A stretch of 60,382 bases of DNA from Spirogloea muscicola (GCA_009602725.1 WELB01000007.1:1089237-1149618), one strand, 5' to 3'. Positions 10,294 to 27,131 are shown, numbered from the stretch's first letter. Numbers and translations: made by a program. The notes: generated by a model not told the origin, from the sequence alone.

Positions 10294-13200
10294 ATGCGCG
10301 CCGACGTTGCGACTGTGCTGCGTCGACAACCACCCTATGCGTTCCCGATCTCGCGCACCGGATCGCTGCCGGATTTGAAGCTAAGGTCTACTGCGCGCCT
10401 GGTTGACCTCTCTCGGCGGCTCTATTGCACGAGTTGGGGAGAATTTGGCATAGGAGCCTTGAGGAGATGCTTCACAGAACCTGGGCCAGCCCTGACCAGA
10501 AGCAAGCGCCATGGTCAGTCGCTTTTCGCGTTCCTGCGGGACGAGAAGATTACAGAGCGCGGAGCTTTGCCTCCTTCGCAGGTACGCATGCAACATCTGG
10601 ACCTAGGAATCTATGACAGCCTGTCCACAGCTGCAGTATCGGAGCACAGTTACCTCCTGTTTTGCCGCATGGATCCTTGGCTCCCTCACCTACTTACACG
10701 ACTTGTTGCCATGTAATTCCGCAGCATACAGACTTCGACGCCGCAAGCAAGGCACGGCGCGATTTCGACAAGCTCCAGCGACTGATAGTTTCTTCGCCAA
10801 GCTTGCCTATTGCGAATGTTGTGACGTCCTGGTCTGAACTTCCACTTGACAGAGAAGCTTTGGCTCTAGCTGGTCCGACCAGGTTCACAAGGCTTGAAAG
10901 AAGTGAAGCCATCGATGTGCTGCTCGGCTTACTCGAACAGCAAGGCGTCCCGTCTGGATTTGCTTTTGATTTTCTCTGCCAGTCCCATGACTTCATTGAT
11001 TGCATCATTGGTAAGTTTCTCATTGTACTTGACACATTGATCTAATCATCTCTGTTGTAGATTCTTGAGAAACAGCTGGACTGCGAAGGTGGCAGACAGT
11101 TGAGTTTGTCGGTCTTTGACACTAGCGGCTTGTTACCAGAATCAATCACAGAAGGTTTCTCCTTCTATCCTGGTTGCATGTTTACCAGAAGAAGCACGAA
11201 ACCAAGCAGGAGGCATTCACCAGCAAAGGCCACAACAAGCTGGACAGGACATTCCAAAAAGAGAAAAACTTGCAGCTATTGTGCGAAGTCATGGTTATGA
11301 CGAGCTTATTACCTACTATGAAGCAATAGGTATCTTACGAGTCTTTTCAGATGCACAACTTATTACTGCCAGACCTGCAAGTATCACGCTCTGACCACTT
11401 TTCACCTCATTACAATCTAGCGGATTTTGGCATGCTGTGCGGCTCTGGTATGCATGAACTTAAGCTTGCCTCGTACTTGCTGCGCAGGCTCTCTAGCAGT
11501 TGATATACCGAAACTGCTGCAATTCTCCAAACATGTGGATGATGTCCGTGCAAAAGTGGAGATATTATGCAGCTATGGTCTAAGCAAGCAGGACGTGGCA
11601 GCTCGGTTGGCTGATGAACCAAGGCTTCTTCTGCTTTCAACTGCTGCAGTTGTGGTTGTTCCTCACTTCCTGCAGAGCCTGGGCTTGACTTCCAAACAGA
11701 TTGCCAAGATGATAAATTGCACTATTCAGTCCTTGGACTGGAGTGCTAGAGAGGAGATGGTCATTGCTGTCAAGAAGTTGGAGGGCATAGGGGTGTGTCA
11801 AGCGGAAGTCAAAGATCTTGTGACCAGCTTACCCAGCCTCCTCAGTCAGGCAGGTCACAGGAAACTCGAACCACTAACAGAGTACCTTGTACACATTGGT
11901 CTCAATCGTCAACAAGTTGGAAGAGCTTTACTTCGGAGACCGTCTCTCCTAGCAAAGGATGCAGAACAGCTGAGGCCTGTTGGAGAGTACTTAGAAGTTG
12001 CGTTTGCAAGCAAGGACACTGTGGCCAAGGTGGTGACCCAATTCCCATGGATCTTCAATTACGACGTTGAGAAGGTTTGGAACATTTTGTGGTTTTTGCA
12101 AGTAATATGAATGACCGTGGGGCAGTTGCAAGTGTCACGTGCACCTTGTTTCATTTATCACATCTTATTGCTCTGCTTTTGAAGTCATGATGGTGAATGG
12201 TCGTCTAGTGCAGGACTTCAGGCCTACTTTCAAATACTTGCAGAGTCTGGGAGTTCCAGCAGAGCGTATAGGCTATATGTTCCGCAGGCACCCCTCTCTC
12301 ATGAGGAATCGTGGCAACTTTGAGCAAAAAGCAGACTTCCTCATGCAGCTTGGACTCAATGGAGAAGGATTGGCAAAGGTAAAAGACTGAAAATGCCATT
12401 CAGTTCCCTACACTACGTGCTCTCCCTAGCTTTGACTCCAGGGGATGAGCAGCATAGCTAGGTTTCAGTCCTCAGACAGGGATTCCGTTGCATCCCTACA
12501 ACCTCAAAGCTGCAACATTTATGTACCGAGGAGTTGATAGTCAAAGCAATGTCTACTTGACAGAGCAGAAAAGTCTTAATAGATTGGAGCGCTGATGCGC
12601 TTGGGAAGCTGTGCTTGTAAGGAATCTAGAGCTTGCATAATGATGTTCTTGTGCATGTCAATTCAGTTGCCTTCAGGTAGTCAGCAGAGCTCCACAGCTG
12701 CTGGCTTTGAGCGTTGAGGGGAACCTTAGGCCGGCAGTGAAGTTTCTGAACTCCCTTGGACTGGAAGGCTCTGATCTAGTCAAGGTAAAGCTTACTTATG
12801 CAAATAGTGAGTTGTGCTTGCATGAGCACACGCAAGGCCACAAATCACAAAGATTACAGCGAGCACAATGATCACATCTGGCAGTAGAGGTGTATTGTCA
12901 AGCACTTTCCTGATGTATGCACTTTTCTTGTGTTAGTGCTACTGTGGCAGCTTGGCTAGTACATTTGACTTGGTCTGTATCAGCAAGATGGTTCATGTTA
13001 CTGTGTGTCACATGTGCTGCAATAAGATTGGTAATGCGATGCAACGTGACCTCAGGTCCTCCAGAAGAGGCCACAGCTTCTGGGATTTACTGAGCGCAAA
13101 TTGAGAGCCAACTTGGCCTTTCTGGAGGAGCTTGGTCTTAACGAGCTCAAAGTGAGAAAGTGAGTTGAACCTGGAGTCTGTTGCAATCCTGTGCAAAAGA

Positions 13201-14169
13201 CTTGCTGATGGGCAGGTGCAAGACACTTGCTGATTGGCAGGTATTTGCTGCTGTGAGGAAACAATCTCCTGTTGCCTCAAATTTGCAGCTTCTCCACAGG
13301 GGTTGCAGATGCCAGATATGCTGAGTGATTTCCTTGTAACGTGTCATCTTAAGAGCATTACTTTTACCATGCCTCAACTTCAATGTTCATGGAAGTATCA
13401 GTTTGTTGTCAGACTCGTTTGTTGTCAGACTCAAGTCTGACTGTTGAAAGTTTCAGCTATAATCTTGTGAAAGCATTGCGGTTCATAAGTTTGTGACATT
13501 GTTACGGATGTTAGTAAGATGAAATTGCTGAGAGTACTTGTACTTTCATTTTAGAAGGTCAAATGACAATCTTTTTGTTGCTTGGCAAGTGCAGATTGGT
13601 GAACAAGGGTCCAGTGCTGCTGACTCTCAGCCTAGACAACAATCTCATCCCTACTCGCGACTTTTTCTACTCTAAGGGCTTCAGCAGGTAGGGCTTCAAC
13701 ACGTGAATGTGATGGCTCGGTACATTTGCATGGTGGAATTGTCATGTTGATGTTGACTTCTATCCAGCCATTGAGACTTGTCATGCACTGCAGATGTATA
13801 CGTAGTCTTACCCCATTGGTTGCAGGCTTGCTTGCCTTCAGCACCTTATATGCAAAGCTTATGACAGTCTGTGTGCTTTTGCACAGAGACGACCTGGCCA
13901 CCATGCTGATCAGGCTCCCAGGCCTGCTTGGTTACAAGGTGTCCACCGTACTGGAGCCCAAGTACGAATACATCACTGGAATAATGGAACGGAGTCTGGA
14001 AGAGATAGTGAAATTTCCACAAATTTTCAGCTATAGTCTCTCTTGTAGAATCAAGCCTCGGCAGGTGCAAATTGGCAGCCTTGGCATTAGGAGGTCCTTA
14101 ACACGTGTATATAGCTGCAGCGATGAAGAATTTGATCGCCGGTTGCAGGGCTGGAGAGCCGGAGACTAA
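10294..14169 (+). CDS. mTERF-family protein (second mTERF gene)
   Basis: Another organelle mTERF repeat protein, distinct from the one at the left edge. Clean exons are 10294-10581, one from 10725 to about 11010, 11488-12074, 12214-12378, 12677-12784, 13056-13159, 13595-13687 and 13887-14169; all phases agree. One or two exons between 11060 and 11335 (encoding REKLAAIVRSHGYDELITYY) have junctions I could not settle. Each exon from 11488 on carries mTERF units: LADEPRLLLL, LVTSLPSLLSQ, LLRRPSLLAK, MFRRHPSLMRN, VVSRAPQLLAL, VLQKRPQLLGF, VNKGPVLLTLS and MLIRLPGLLGY. The C-terminus has the standard FPQIFSYSLSCRIKPR ending. The start at 10294 is the first ATG after a GC-rich leader. The subfamily is unknown. 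Confidence 0.85.
13401..13432. repeat. Perfect 16-bp tandem duplication in an intron
   Basis: GTTTGTTGTCAGACTC is repeated twice head to tail inside an intron of the second mTERF gene. It looks like simple slippage or a duplication scar. Confidence 0.8.
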
Positions 14170-14963
14170 GCCTTGCTGCTGATACTGTGCATAGCTGAAG
14201 ATACAGCAGTGCAAAGTTGGGTGGAGCAAGTAAGCGCACATTCAACAAGCAAGAGCAGATATTGGCATCTAGGCTGTTTACTCTTTCAAAGTGGTCTTTG
14301 AAGAGTTAGCACATAGATAAGTCAATATGCATGTGCTTGAGTGAGTTAGTCCGCTCTTGCTTCTCTCTTTTGTCATATATCTGGGCCAGTGTCAAGAACG
14401 ATTGTAAATGCTGTCACAAGACAAACTCAGGCTTGTCAGGCAGAACAGCAGACTGGACAAGCCCTTGTGAGCTCCTTGGTGGTTGCTGTTGCTGGTATTG
14501 TTACTGCTGATTAGGCCAGGTATTCTCTAAGCTTGGAGACTTCACTGACAGCGAGACCAGCTTCAGCTCTGAGACAGTAGACACATCCTCATTGTATATA
14601 AGCCTTCACCAAGATTGGTCGGAGCAGCCAAAGCTTGTGCTCCGGGGCAGCATCAGTTGCCTGTCAGCCGCAAGGATCTGCTCCTAACCTTCAGGCTTTA
14701 GGCAGGCCATCTCAATTGGGAGGATAACCAATCTGGCTCAAACAGAAGTAGCACATGCCACTTGGGAATACTAGGGAATGTTACATGTGTCCTACAAAAG
14801 CGAGGTCAAACAGGCCGAGTGTTGCAAGCGTCAGCTTCTCTAGTTGGTTGGCATCTGACACGGAGCAAGCTAATACTCAAATGCATTCACATGGCTGCTG
14901 CCACGTGGCACATCTGCCTCGGTGGCGCCGCTAGGCTTAGACGTTCATCATGTCTTCAGCTGG
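14170..14963. other. Intergenic region between convergent genes
   Basis: The 3' flanks of the second mTERF gene and the carrier gene meet here. I see no conserved coding sequence or structural RNA. Confidence 0.5.
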
Positions 14964-17601
<2,638 letters not shown>

Positions 17602-18037
17602 NNNNNNNNNNNNNNNNNNNNNNNNNNNNNNNNNNNNNNNNNNNNNNNNNNNNNNNNNNNNNNNNNNNNNNNNNNNNNNNNNNNNNNNNNNNNNNNNNNN
17701 NNNNNNNNNNNNNNNNNNNNNNNNNNNNNNNNNNNNNNNNNNNNNNNNNNNNNNNNNNNNNNNNNNNNNNNNNNNNNNNNNNNNNNNNNNNNNNNNNNNN
17801 NNNNNNNNNNNNNNNNNNNNNNNNNNNNNNNNNNNNNNNNNNNNNNNNNNNNNNNNNNNNNNNNNNNNNNNNNNNNNNNNNNNNNNNNNNNNNNNNNNNN
17901 NNNNNNNNNNNNNNNNNNNNNNNNNNNNNNNNNNNNNNNNNNNNNNNNNNNNNNNNNNNNNNNNNNNNNNNNNNNNNNNNNNNNNNNNNNNNNNNNNNNN
18001 NNNNNNNNNNNNNNNNNNNNNNNNNNNNNNNNNNNNN
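17602..18037. other. Assembly gap (436 Ns)
   Basis: Undetermined bases between the 5' ends of two divergent genes. The first exon starts and shared promoter region of the ADNT1-like carrier and CysRS are hidden here. Confidence 0.99.
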
Positions 18038-21000
18038 CGGCCTGCCGGCTGGGCTCCGGGCAGGAGGCGGCCGGCTCGCCCCGGGCGCTGCAGCACCGGC
18101 GGCGGCGTGGTGGCGCCTCGGCGTGGCGGCATCCGGCGGCTGCTGTGCACGATCCAGTTCAGCCGCGCCGGCCCCGCCGAGCTCGCGCGAGCTGCAGCAA
18201 GGCCAGCGGCAGGCGCAGGCGGAGCAGGAAGGCGCTGTGGAGGCGACGACGGCTAGCGGTCAACCCCCGCCGCTGCGGCTGTTCAACACGATGACGAGGC
18301 AAAAGGAGGCGTTTGCTCCCAGGGTGGCGGGCCAGGTCTCGATGTACGTCTGCGGCGTCACCGTGTACGACTACAGCCACATCGGCCACGCCAGGGTCTA
18401 TGTCACCTTTGACGTGCTCTATCGGTGCGCTCTCTGCTGCTTGTCTCCCATATGACGCTTACCTGGCCTATACTGTCTACCTGTCCGTATCGAGGTTGCC
18501 TGGGCCTGCGTGAGCTTGCGACGGGTTATAACACACGCCTCCGTGCGCAGGTACCTCCGTCACCTGAAATACAGCGTCAATTATGTCCGGAATGTCACTG
18601 ACGTTGACGACAAGGTGAACGCCCTTATACATGCTGGCGTAGCCCAAGGTACATGACTGAGCTGATATGGAACCTCACACTTCAATTACAAGTGCACTCA
18701 GGCGTCCAAGGGTTTCACTCAACTTCCAGAAGGCAGCATTCGTGATGCAAGTATTGGCCGGAGATTCCTGTGGCAGAAGCAATATGGGTGTATCACTCCC
18801 ATGCAAGAGTAACCACATAGCCTCAAATTATTGTTCAATATCAGCCTAGCTGCAAGAGTTTTGGTGAGGCCAAAGTGTATCAGCAGGTCTTCTTGCACGC
18901 AGATACTGAAGAGAGCCTCTGAGCTCGGAGAAAGTCCTTCAGAGCTTAGCGACCGTTTCTTCCACGAGTTTAAGGCAGACATGGAGGCCCTGGGCTGCTT
19001 GTCGCCTACCGCGGAGCCACGTGTTACCACTCATATCAGCCCGATCATTAGTATGATCCAGCAGGTAATCACGTATTCAATTGCTGGAGGAATCATGTAC
19101 TTTTGCAGGTCTCTTTTTGCAATAGAGTCCATTCACTGCAGGCATTTTGTCCATGTGGGCAAGCTCATCCAGGCCTGCACGCCTCGCAGATTGTGGACAA
19201 GGGGCATGGATATGCCGTGGGAGGAGATGTCTTCTACAGTGTGGATAGCCTGCCTGATTATGGAGCCCTATCTGGCAGGCGCCCTGAAGAGAACAGGGCC
19301 GGCACACGAGTTGCTGTTGATGAGAGGAAGCGTAACCCAGCGGATTTTGCCCTATGGAAGGTGAGGATTGCTTGTGTGGGTGATATAAATAGTATGAAGT
19401 CGGTCAGAATCTTTTCTCGAATGACTGTACAAAGCTCCACAGAGCTTGGCCGAATCTAGCTCAGACAGATCTCCTATTTGCGCCAAGAGCCTGCTGAAAG
19501 CATAGTCTTGAAATCATGAAGAGAGGTGAAATGAGCTCAACAGTTGGTTGTCAAGTGCCAACCACATTGCTTGGGTACGTACCTTACTTGAGTGATTGGA
19601 GCAGACAATGAGTACCTCAAACCTCAGTATGACTGAGGTTTGAGATGTAGTCCAGTTTATTCAGAAGTCGAGCTGCTTGCGTTGCAGAGCGCCAAGCACG
19701 GCGAAATTTCATGGCAAAGCCCGTGGGGGCCAGGAAGGCCAGGCTGGCACATCGAATGCAGCGCCATGAGCGCGGAGTATCTGGGGCTTCAGATGGACAT
19801 CCATGGTGGCGGCAGCGACCTCATATTTCCCCACCATGAGAACGAGCTTGCTCAGAACAAGGCTGTGTGCTCCGATTCTCATGTTGGCTACTGGCTCCAC
19901 AATGGCTTCGTCACCGTGGATGCTGTGAAGATGTCCAAGTCCTTAGGCAATTTCTTTACCATTCGCAAGGTACACACCGCTAATTGTGTGCATGTGTCAA
20001 CAACTTCGTCTTTCAGCTTTCTCGCTCATGCCATTCCGGCGTTTGACTGATGTTGCATGCGGTCGCTTATTGTCCCTGGCAGGTGCTTGAAGAGTATCAT
20101 CCTCTTGCATTGCGATTGTTCCTTCTTGGTACGCAGTACAGGTCGCCCATGAATTACTCTCAACAGTCACTGGAGGCTGCTTCTGACAGGTGCTTCTACC
20201 TCTACCAGGTCTGTAGCTTGAACTTGCAGATTGTAACGAGTCATTATTTGTCATGATCTACTCGCCTGTCCAGAGATAGGATCCACTCCCTAGTCGAGTA
20301 TTTATGTAAGCCCAAATTCTTGTAGCTGACACGCCTTACCACTTATGATGACTTTAGCTCTTCTATAGATGGCCAATAATTAGCTCTGGAGAAAGTCCCA
20401 TCCCCTGCAACTCTCTCAAGACTGATGCAGGAGCCTGTCCAATTTGCAGACCCTAGCAGATTGCAACGCCATCTCAGAAGTTGCACAAGATGGCAGCTTG
20501 GCGGCGTCAAAGCTGGCAGAAGACGAGGCCCTCAGATTGACGGACAGTTTTTCTGCTGCAATGACAGATGATTTGCACACACCTTTAGCAATAGCTACAA
20601 TAGTTGAGCCTTTGAAGCTCATGAACGACCTCATGCATACCAAGCAGGTGAGAGGGAGCACTGTACTGATGTAGCTACCAAACCACATTAAAACCCTGGG
20701 CAGGCAGTGATCGTCCACCGTTCTAAGCTGTAGATGATGGTGGACACCAAGATGACACTTTAAGAATAGCAACCTCAGAATATGACTAAGCACCACCTGA
20801 TTGACACGAGAAGTATCTCTCATTCACTTCTGTAGAAATTGGCCCTTGCAGGGGAGGAAAGACAAAACAAGACGAGCATCCCTGACGTTATTGCAGCAGT
20901 CGGTTGAGACAGCAGTGGATATTCTTGGTCTCTCAGTGGCAGATTATGTAAATGTGCGCTGTTTGCACTCTAAACTCCTCAGCTGCTCCTCGTATATACT

Positions 21001-21377
21001 TCTGTATCTTTTGATTATGAGATTGCCTTATGAACTCTTTGCTCCTGCATGCACCTCTGCAGAGCTGATGATTTGCCTGACATGCTTTCTCCATGCCTAA
21101 AAGTAGCTGGATCATCATCACTAATTAGCACTCAAGCTTACTGACCCTGCAGGTTGTTGAGGAGCTGAAGGAGCTAGCTCTGAAACGGCGAGGCCTCACA
21201 AGGGAGGTCCTGGCTTCCCACATGGCCAAGCGAGCTGCTGCACGCGCCAATAAGGATTACGAAAAGGCAGATGCGATACGAATGGAGCTGGCGGCCCTGG
21301 GGGTGATGCTTATGGATGGAGGCGATGGAACGCTGTGGCGACCTGCTGCTTTGGACGAGGATAATGTTACTGGTTAA
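18038..21377 (+). CDS. Cysteinyl-tRNA synthetase (5' end in gap)
   Basis: A class I aminoacyl-tRNA synthetase that charges tRNA-Cys. Exons are gap-18424, 18551-18614, 18903-19064, 19190-19360, 19688-19969, 20083-20208, 20450-20647, 20852-20947 and 21153-21377, all in phase. The HIGH motif is in [13 protein letters not shown] and the KMSKS loop in [13 protein letters not shown]. Zinc-site residues are present as Cys in [10 protein letters not shown], Cys in [12 protein letters not shown] and His/Glu in [10 protein letters not shown]. The family insert [14 protein letters not shown] and the C-terminal [17 protein letters not shown] are also there. The N-terminal extension before [14 protein letters not shown] is Ala/Arg/Gln-rich and could be an organelle transit peptide, but the start codon lies in the gap. 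Whether the product is cytosolic or organellar is therefore open. Confidence 0.95.
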
Positions 21378-21892
21378 GACCTGCAAAAGGTCATGTGTCA
21401 GTAATCTTGCAAACCCTCGTCTGTGAGTCCTTGTTGCTGGTAAAGCACGCTTTGAATGCACACCCTCGCACACTCTTTGGATCGTGCATCTGCCCTCGGT
21501 CGCTTGGTGCACGACTTACTGCCCTTATTCTTTGGTGGCTAAAACCCCACCCTGACTGCGGACATTGTTATGTCAGCCATTCCAGTAGTAAATATCCAGC
21601 ATCGTTTGTAATCACTTTGCAGACTACCTCAATAGCCGCCGAGGGGGACAGCTTAATGAGTGCAGCTTGTACAAACACTTGCAAAGTTGGCCAGTGAGCC
21701 AGATGAAGTGGTCGACAAATTACAAGTTGTCTAATGAGGAGGCTGACGCAAGCAAAACCATACAAGCCGCCTCGAAGCAGCATTGGCTGCTGTGATGACG
21801 TATCTAGTCCTTCTGCGTACTGCTGATGATGAACACAGCAACGCAAGGTGAAGCTAAAAGGATGACCTGCAAATCTTTGAGATGCGGCACCT
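21378..21892. other. Intergenic region between convergent CysRS and DUF2358-like genes
   Basis: The 3' ends of the two genes face each other. No conserved coding or RNA feature is visible. Confidence 0.5.
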
Positions 21893-23386
21893 TTAGAGCG
21901 TGAAGCGGAGGAACTGCACTAGGAGGTAAAGCAGAGCAATGACCAGGCCAATCTGGTACAGCTCGCTGTTGGGGTTATCCTGCTGGAAGAACTGCGCAAA
22001 ACATCCGTGGTCAGCACTCTCACAGATCTGGCCAGCGGTTGTGAGGGATGCAGCTTGACATCAGTATTGAGTTGCAGGCGCAGGAGTAAGGGACAGAGGG
22101 ACTGAGAGCTCTACTGACAAGTTCTGCATGAGCCCCAGGACACAGCTTCTGCCTCAAGACGAAAACCACCTCATAGGACGGTCATGACTGCACCTTACGG
22201 GGGTCGCCGGAAGGGTCGGGGTAAATGTTGGCACCCTCATCGCGGCCCTGATCCAGGAGCCTCGCTGCACCCTTCATGGCCTCGGACGCATCTCGGCCCT
22301 GCTCTGCGACTGTCCAAGCGAGGCGCGAAGACCAGAAGTACGCAGCGCCAGGGACGCTAGACCCGCTGAGGTCCCACTCATCGCGGTGCTCAACAACCTG
22401 CCCGCTGATCTGATTGAGCACAAATGTGGAGGTGATCGTCAACAGGAGCGGGCCGGCCACAAGGGACGCCGGCGGGAGCCTTGGCTTCCCCTGGACGCGC
22501 CACCGTATTGTTAGCTCGCTGGTGGTCCGCATCACCATCTGCAGCACCACCTATGAAATAACCACCAGCGCCCAGGAACTCTCAAAACTCGAGATTGGAT
22601 CTAGAAAGCCTGAAAGGCGACAGAGAAGAGCGTCGCGCTTGCATTTACCAACCTACAAATGCTGAACCGGTAGCTCTTGAATGTCAACCACTCTGCCTGC
22701 GTTCACTTCCGCAAATTTACCACTTGCGGATCGTCCAGGGCATTTTTGATCCAGGACGGGCGCTTGTACTTCTCCCGGCCCGTGAACGAGCGCAGAGGGT
22801 CCTGACATGCCACAGGAGCTGCAGGAATTAACTGGCTTGAGCATAGGGAGCATTGTGAGACATAGACCGTAAGGATGCCTGAAGGATGGCAGCTTGAGGG
22901 CTAACTTGTGCCCCTCATCCCATAGCAGCGAGTACATCTCGCCACTGTTGGTCCACTGGTTTCGATTGATGATTTGAGAGCCCCCAGAAGCCCTGCAAAG
23001 CCCGGGAGCTTGGCAGCCCAGTCCGAGCCGCACACCTTGTATTTGACAAAGACACCGAAGGAGTTGAGCAGCCGGCGGTCCTCTCTGATGTCAAGGATGT
23101 CTCGCGCCAGCTGCCGGGCCGTGCGCTCCACAGAAGGGCTGCTGATGCACTCGAACTCGTCGCAGAGCTGGCCGAACGACACCGAGTCCATAAGCCTGTC
23201 CACCTCTGGGTCGGCGCTAGTCGGCTTCACGGTCGCTGTGGTCAAGCCGCTGCCGCTGGGCGTGGCGACCTCCTCCTGCGACAGGCCGACGCCGGGGCTG
23301 GCGCCTCTCGAGCTCCCCTCGCCCTCCGGAGCGGCTGCGGCACGCACTTCTGCGGCACGTCCATCGACGCCATGGCCAATGCTCAA
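21893..23386 (-). CDS. DUF2358-like (SnoaL/NTF2-fold) predicted plastid membrane protein
   Basis: Exons on the minus strand: one ending after FGVFVKYK (about 23386-23036), one encoding SGGSQIINRNQWTNSGEMYS (about 22995-22910), then 22801-22724, 22550-22194 and 21991-21893. The central part (DPLRSFTGREKYKRPSWI, TIRWRVQGKPRLP, LNQISGQVVEHRDEWDLS) has the DP...F.G..Y and HRDEWDLS pattern of plant DUF2358 proteins, which are thought to have an NTF2-like fold. The last exon encodes one C-terminal transmembrane helix (LYQIGLVIALLYLLVQFLRF). One intron junction near 22910 does not phase canonically. The in-frame 5' region has no ATG before 23386 (TTG there), so the first exon is missing; an isolated N lies upstream at 23821. 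Function is not established. Confidence 0.72.
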
Positions 23387-24300
23387 TTGCCAGACTCAGC
23401 GACGACGACAATGGCCGTGTACTGGTACATTGGGCTTCGCTCCATGGGCCTGCAGGACGTCGTAACGGGTGGCACTTACCGATGCTGTCCCGCGGCGCGG
23501 CCGCAGGCGGCCTGGCCGGCACCTGCGGCAGCCGCGGACGCCACATGCAGCTGCGGGGCGACATGGGTGGCCCGTGGGCTCTGCCTGCGAGGCGGGTGTT
23601 CGCGTCAGGGCAAGGCTGCAAAGCATTCCCCGCGGCAGCGAGCGCGCGGCGAGCCTGGCAATGGCTCGTCTGCGGCCTCCAAAGCGGCGGCTGCTCGCTG
23701 CTGGCTGCAGCCCAAGTCCCTGCAGCTGCGACGGGCGAGGCCCCGGTCACCTGGCCAGCCGGGCCCGCAGGCGGCGGGTGCGGCGGCCCGACCGGGCGCT
23801 GTGGCGCGGGCCCGGAGCGANGCGGTGCCGGCGACGGCAGCGGCGGCAGCGGCGGCAGTGGCCGCGGCGGCGGCGGGGGACCCGGGGCCGATGACCAGTG
23901 GAGGATGGCGCTGCCGAAATTGGGAGAGACGGTGGCGGCCGACGTCGCGCAGCACCGTCTCGCCGCCGCTTGCTGTCGTCGGGAGGTGGCAGGGCGGAAG
24001 CATGCGACTGCTGAGGGGGGGAGACTGCCAGGCTCGCCCCACGCGGCATGTGGCTGCTCCCCCGTCAGCAGGCTGTTCCTGGTCCCCCAGCACGGCCGCG
24101 TTCCGGCCCCCCAACCCAGCTGGCCAGCCACCGCGCCCACGGTCGGGTGCCCCTCCTCTTTCCATTCCCCATTGGGCTGGCTTGTTCCACGGCTTCCTTG
24201 TGCAGCGCGCTTTCCGGCTTTCCGGCCCCTTCGACCTTGTTCATTCCTCTCGCACCGCGCGCATTCTCTCACGGGCTGGCTTCACAGCCCTCGTCGAAGA
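23387..24300. other. Very GC-rich 5' region with isolated N at 23821
   Basis: Frames on both strands are long because of base composition only (Arg/Ala/Gly-rich). The region probably contains the missing first exon and promoter of the DUF2358-like gene, broken at the N. A GCGC-type repeat piece (CGCACCGCGCGCATTCTCTC) lies at 24248. Confidence 0.45.
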
Positions 24301-24305
24301 AGAAG

Positions 24306-24745
24306 AAGTGGCTCTCCCAATGGAAGCAAGGGCTGTGAGAAGCCAGCCCGAAAAGAATTGACGAGGTTCGAAGGGGCCAAACTACGAGCTAAGCAGCGAC
24401 TGCGGGGCCTCGTCACCTTAGGCTGGATCAGTTTCACAGCCATTGCCCCCTTTCCAGATGACTTTCTTTACTTTGTCCACGCATTTTCGGGCTCGCCTTT
24501 CACATCCCTCGCCCCCTTTGGATGAGCTTACTTCCTCGCCCCCTTTGGGAGAGAGCTTACTTCCTATTCCCTCCTGATCCCTCGTAACTACTAAGCGGTC
24601 CATCCTCCCCCGTTCTGCCATAGCCTCTTCAGGCCCCGCAGTCGCTGCTTAGCTCGTAGTTTGGCCCCTTCGAACCTTGTCAATTCTTGTCGGGCTGGCT
24701 TCTCACAGCCCTTGCCCCCATTGGGAGAGCCACTTCTTCCTGAGC
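24306..24745. repeat. Inverted pair of LINE 3' tails
   Basis: Positions 24306-24414 carry a LINE tail in minus orientation and 24636-24745 carry a near-identical one in plus orientation. Together they make an inverted repeat with arms of about 105 bp and a spacer of about 220 bp. The shared core reads GGGCTGTGAGAAGCCAGCCC. The spacer holds partial, more diverged tail-like stretches. Confidence 0.85.
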
Positions 24746-25894
24746 AGGCGGCCTACCTTTCAGCTCAGTACCGTGGGTACTGAGCTTCCTTCTGCATCGT
24801 CTCGTGTCTACTTGTGTAAGTTTTCTTTTCGGCTCCTCTTTGGCTTTTAATGATTGTCCATTCTTTTGTGGGCTGGCTTTGCTAGCCCCTCTTCTCTATG
24901 GGCGCGAAATCTCTTTTGTGGGTGTGCTTGCCTCTTTGTACTTGGCTGCTCTGGCTATCTGTTATTCAGAATTCACGGTCTCCCATGTCACCCATCAAGG
25001 ACCAGCAACCTCTCTCTTGCCGTCCGTGCCTCTGCACCGGCCACCTCTGGCTTCTCCCCCTCCGCTGGTCGCTCGGGCCCAACCTGTGGCTCGTCTGGCT
25101 GCCACGGCTGCAGTCAACAGCGGGTTTGGGAGCTCCGGACGCTTGCCCATCGCAGCATGCTCCTTGTCTTTGGCATTCTTTTGCCTTTCGCATGCAGGGT
25201 GTACTGGCTCGGCTCAGCCTCAATCGTCAAGCGCAACGCGCACCTTATCTGATTGCTGCTGCCAGCGGCGTCACGCACCATCAACTTTGGGGCTCTGGTG
25301 TCAAGCACCACTGCGGCACTGAATCACAATAATTTCATCCAATTGCTTGCCAATGCCGGCTCGCTCGGCAGCTCGGTCGCTGGCTTGTTTGGTGGCTCGC
25401 TCGACTGCTCTGTCTTGTGGTTGGCCCTTTGTTCATTCTTTCTCTTGGGCTGGCCGATCACAGCCATCGCCCTCTACTACGGGCGAGCCCTTTCTTTCTA
25501 CTGGAAGAGCCTTTCTTTCTTCCTCTGCAGCCCTTCAGCCCTTTCGAATCAAAGAGCTGCTGCTTCTCCTTCACTGCGATCGGCCCGTCGTGGGCAGACT
25601 TGTTATTGACAACTTGTTATTGACAGGCGTCTATTTGTCACTGTCTTCGGGCTGGCCTAGAAGGGCGCCCACCGCTCGGAATAGCGCTTTTCACCATCAT
25701 TCTTTGCGTCGGGTCTGACGAGCCCACGCCTCGCGAGCCTAGAAGCGTTCACTTTTCTCCCTTTCAATTCATGCGCCCCGCGCGCCTTCTCTCTCTTTTT
25801 GCTGCAGGTCCTGTGATCTCCGGGCTGCCCCTCTCGCATCCCCGCGCCGCGGGCCCGCCCCCGCAGGGGGGCGGCGGCCCCGGCCCGCCGCGCC
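24746..25894 (+). mobile_element. LINE tail remnants upstream of TRAPPC3
   Basis: From 24770 the ORF-end/tail sequence in plus orientation (GGTACTGAGCTTCC..., the GGCTGGCTTTGCTAGCC stem-loop at 24870) is followed by about 600 bp with no recognised coding content. An old tail copy lies at 25440-25530 (GGGCTGGCCGATCACAGCC). A 15-bp duplication (ACTTGTTATTGACA) lies at 25599-25626. A GCGC repeat piece (25768) stands just before the TRAPPC3 5' end. Confidence 0.55.

Positions 25895-27131
<1,237 letters not shown>

Noticed and set aside
23217-24525. Several frames of more than 180 codons on both strands (for example 23217-24272 minus and 23482-24525 plus)
   Set aside because: The composition is Arg/Ala/Gly/Pro-rich as expected of random frames in very GC-rich DNA. 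They are broken by an N and match no family I recognise.
24804-25332. Overlapping plus-strand frames with many Leu/Ser/Cys residues
   Set aside because: They begin in LINE-tail sequence, all three frames are similarly open, and none shows a known domain or splice-supported continuation.
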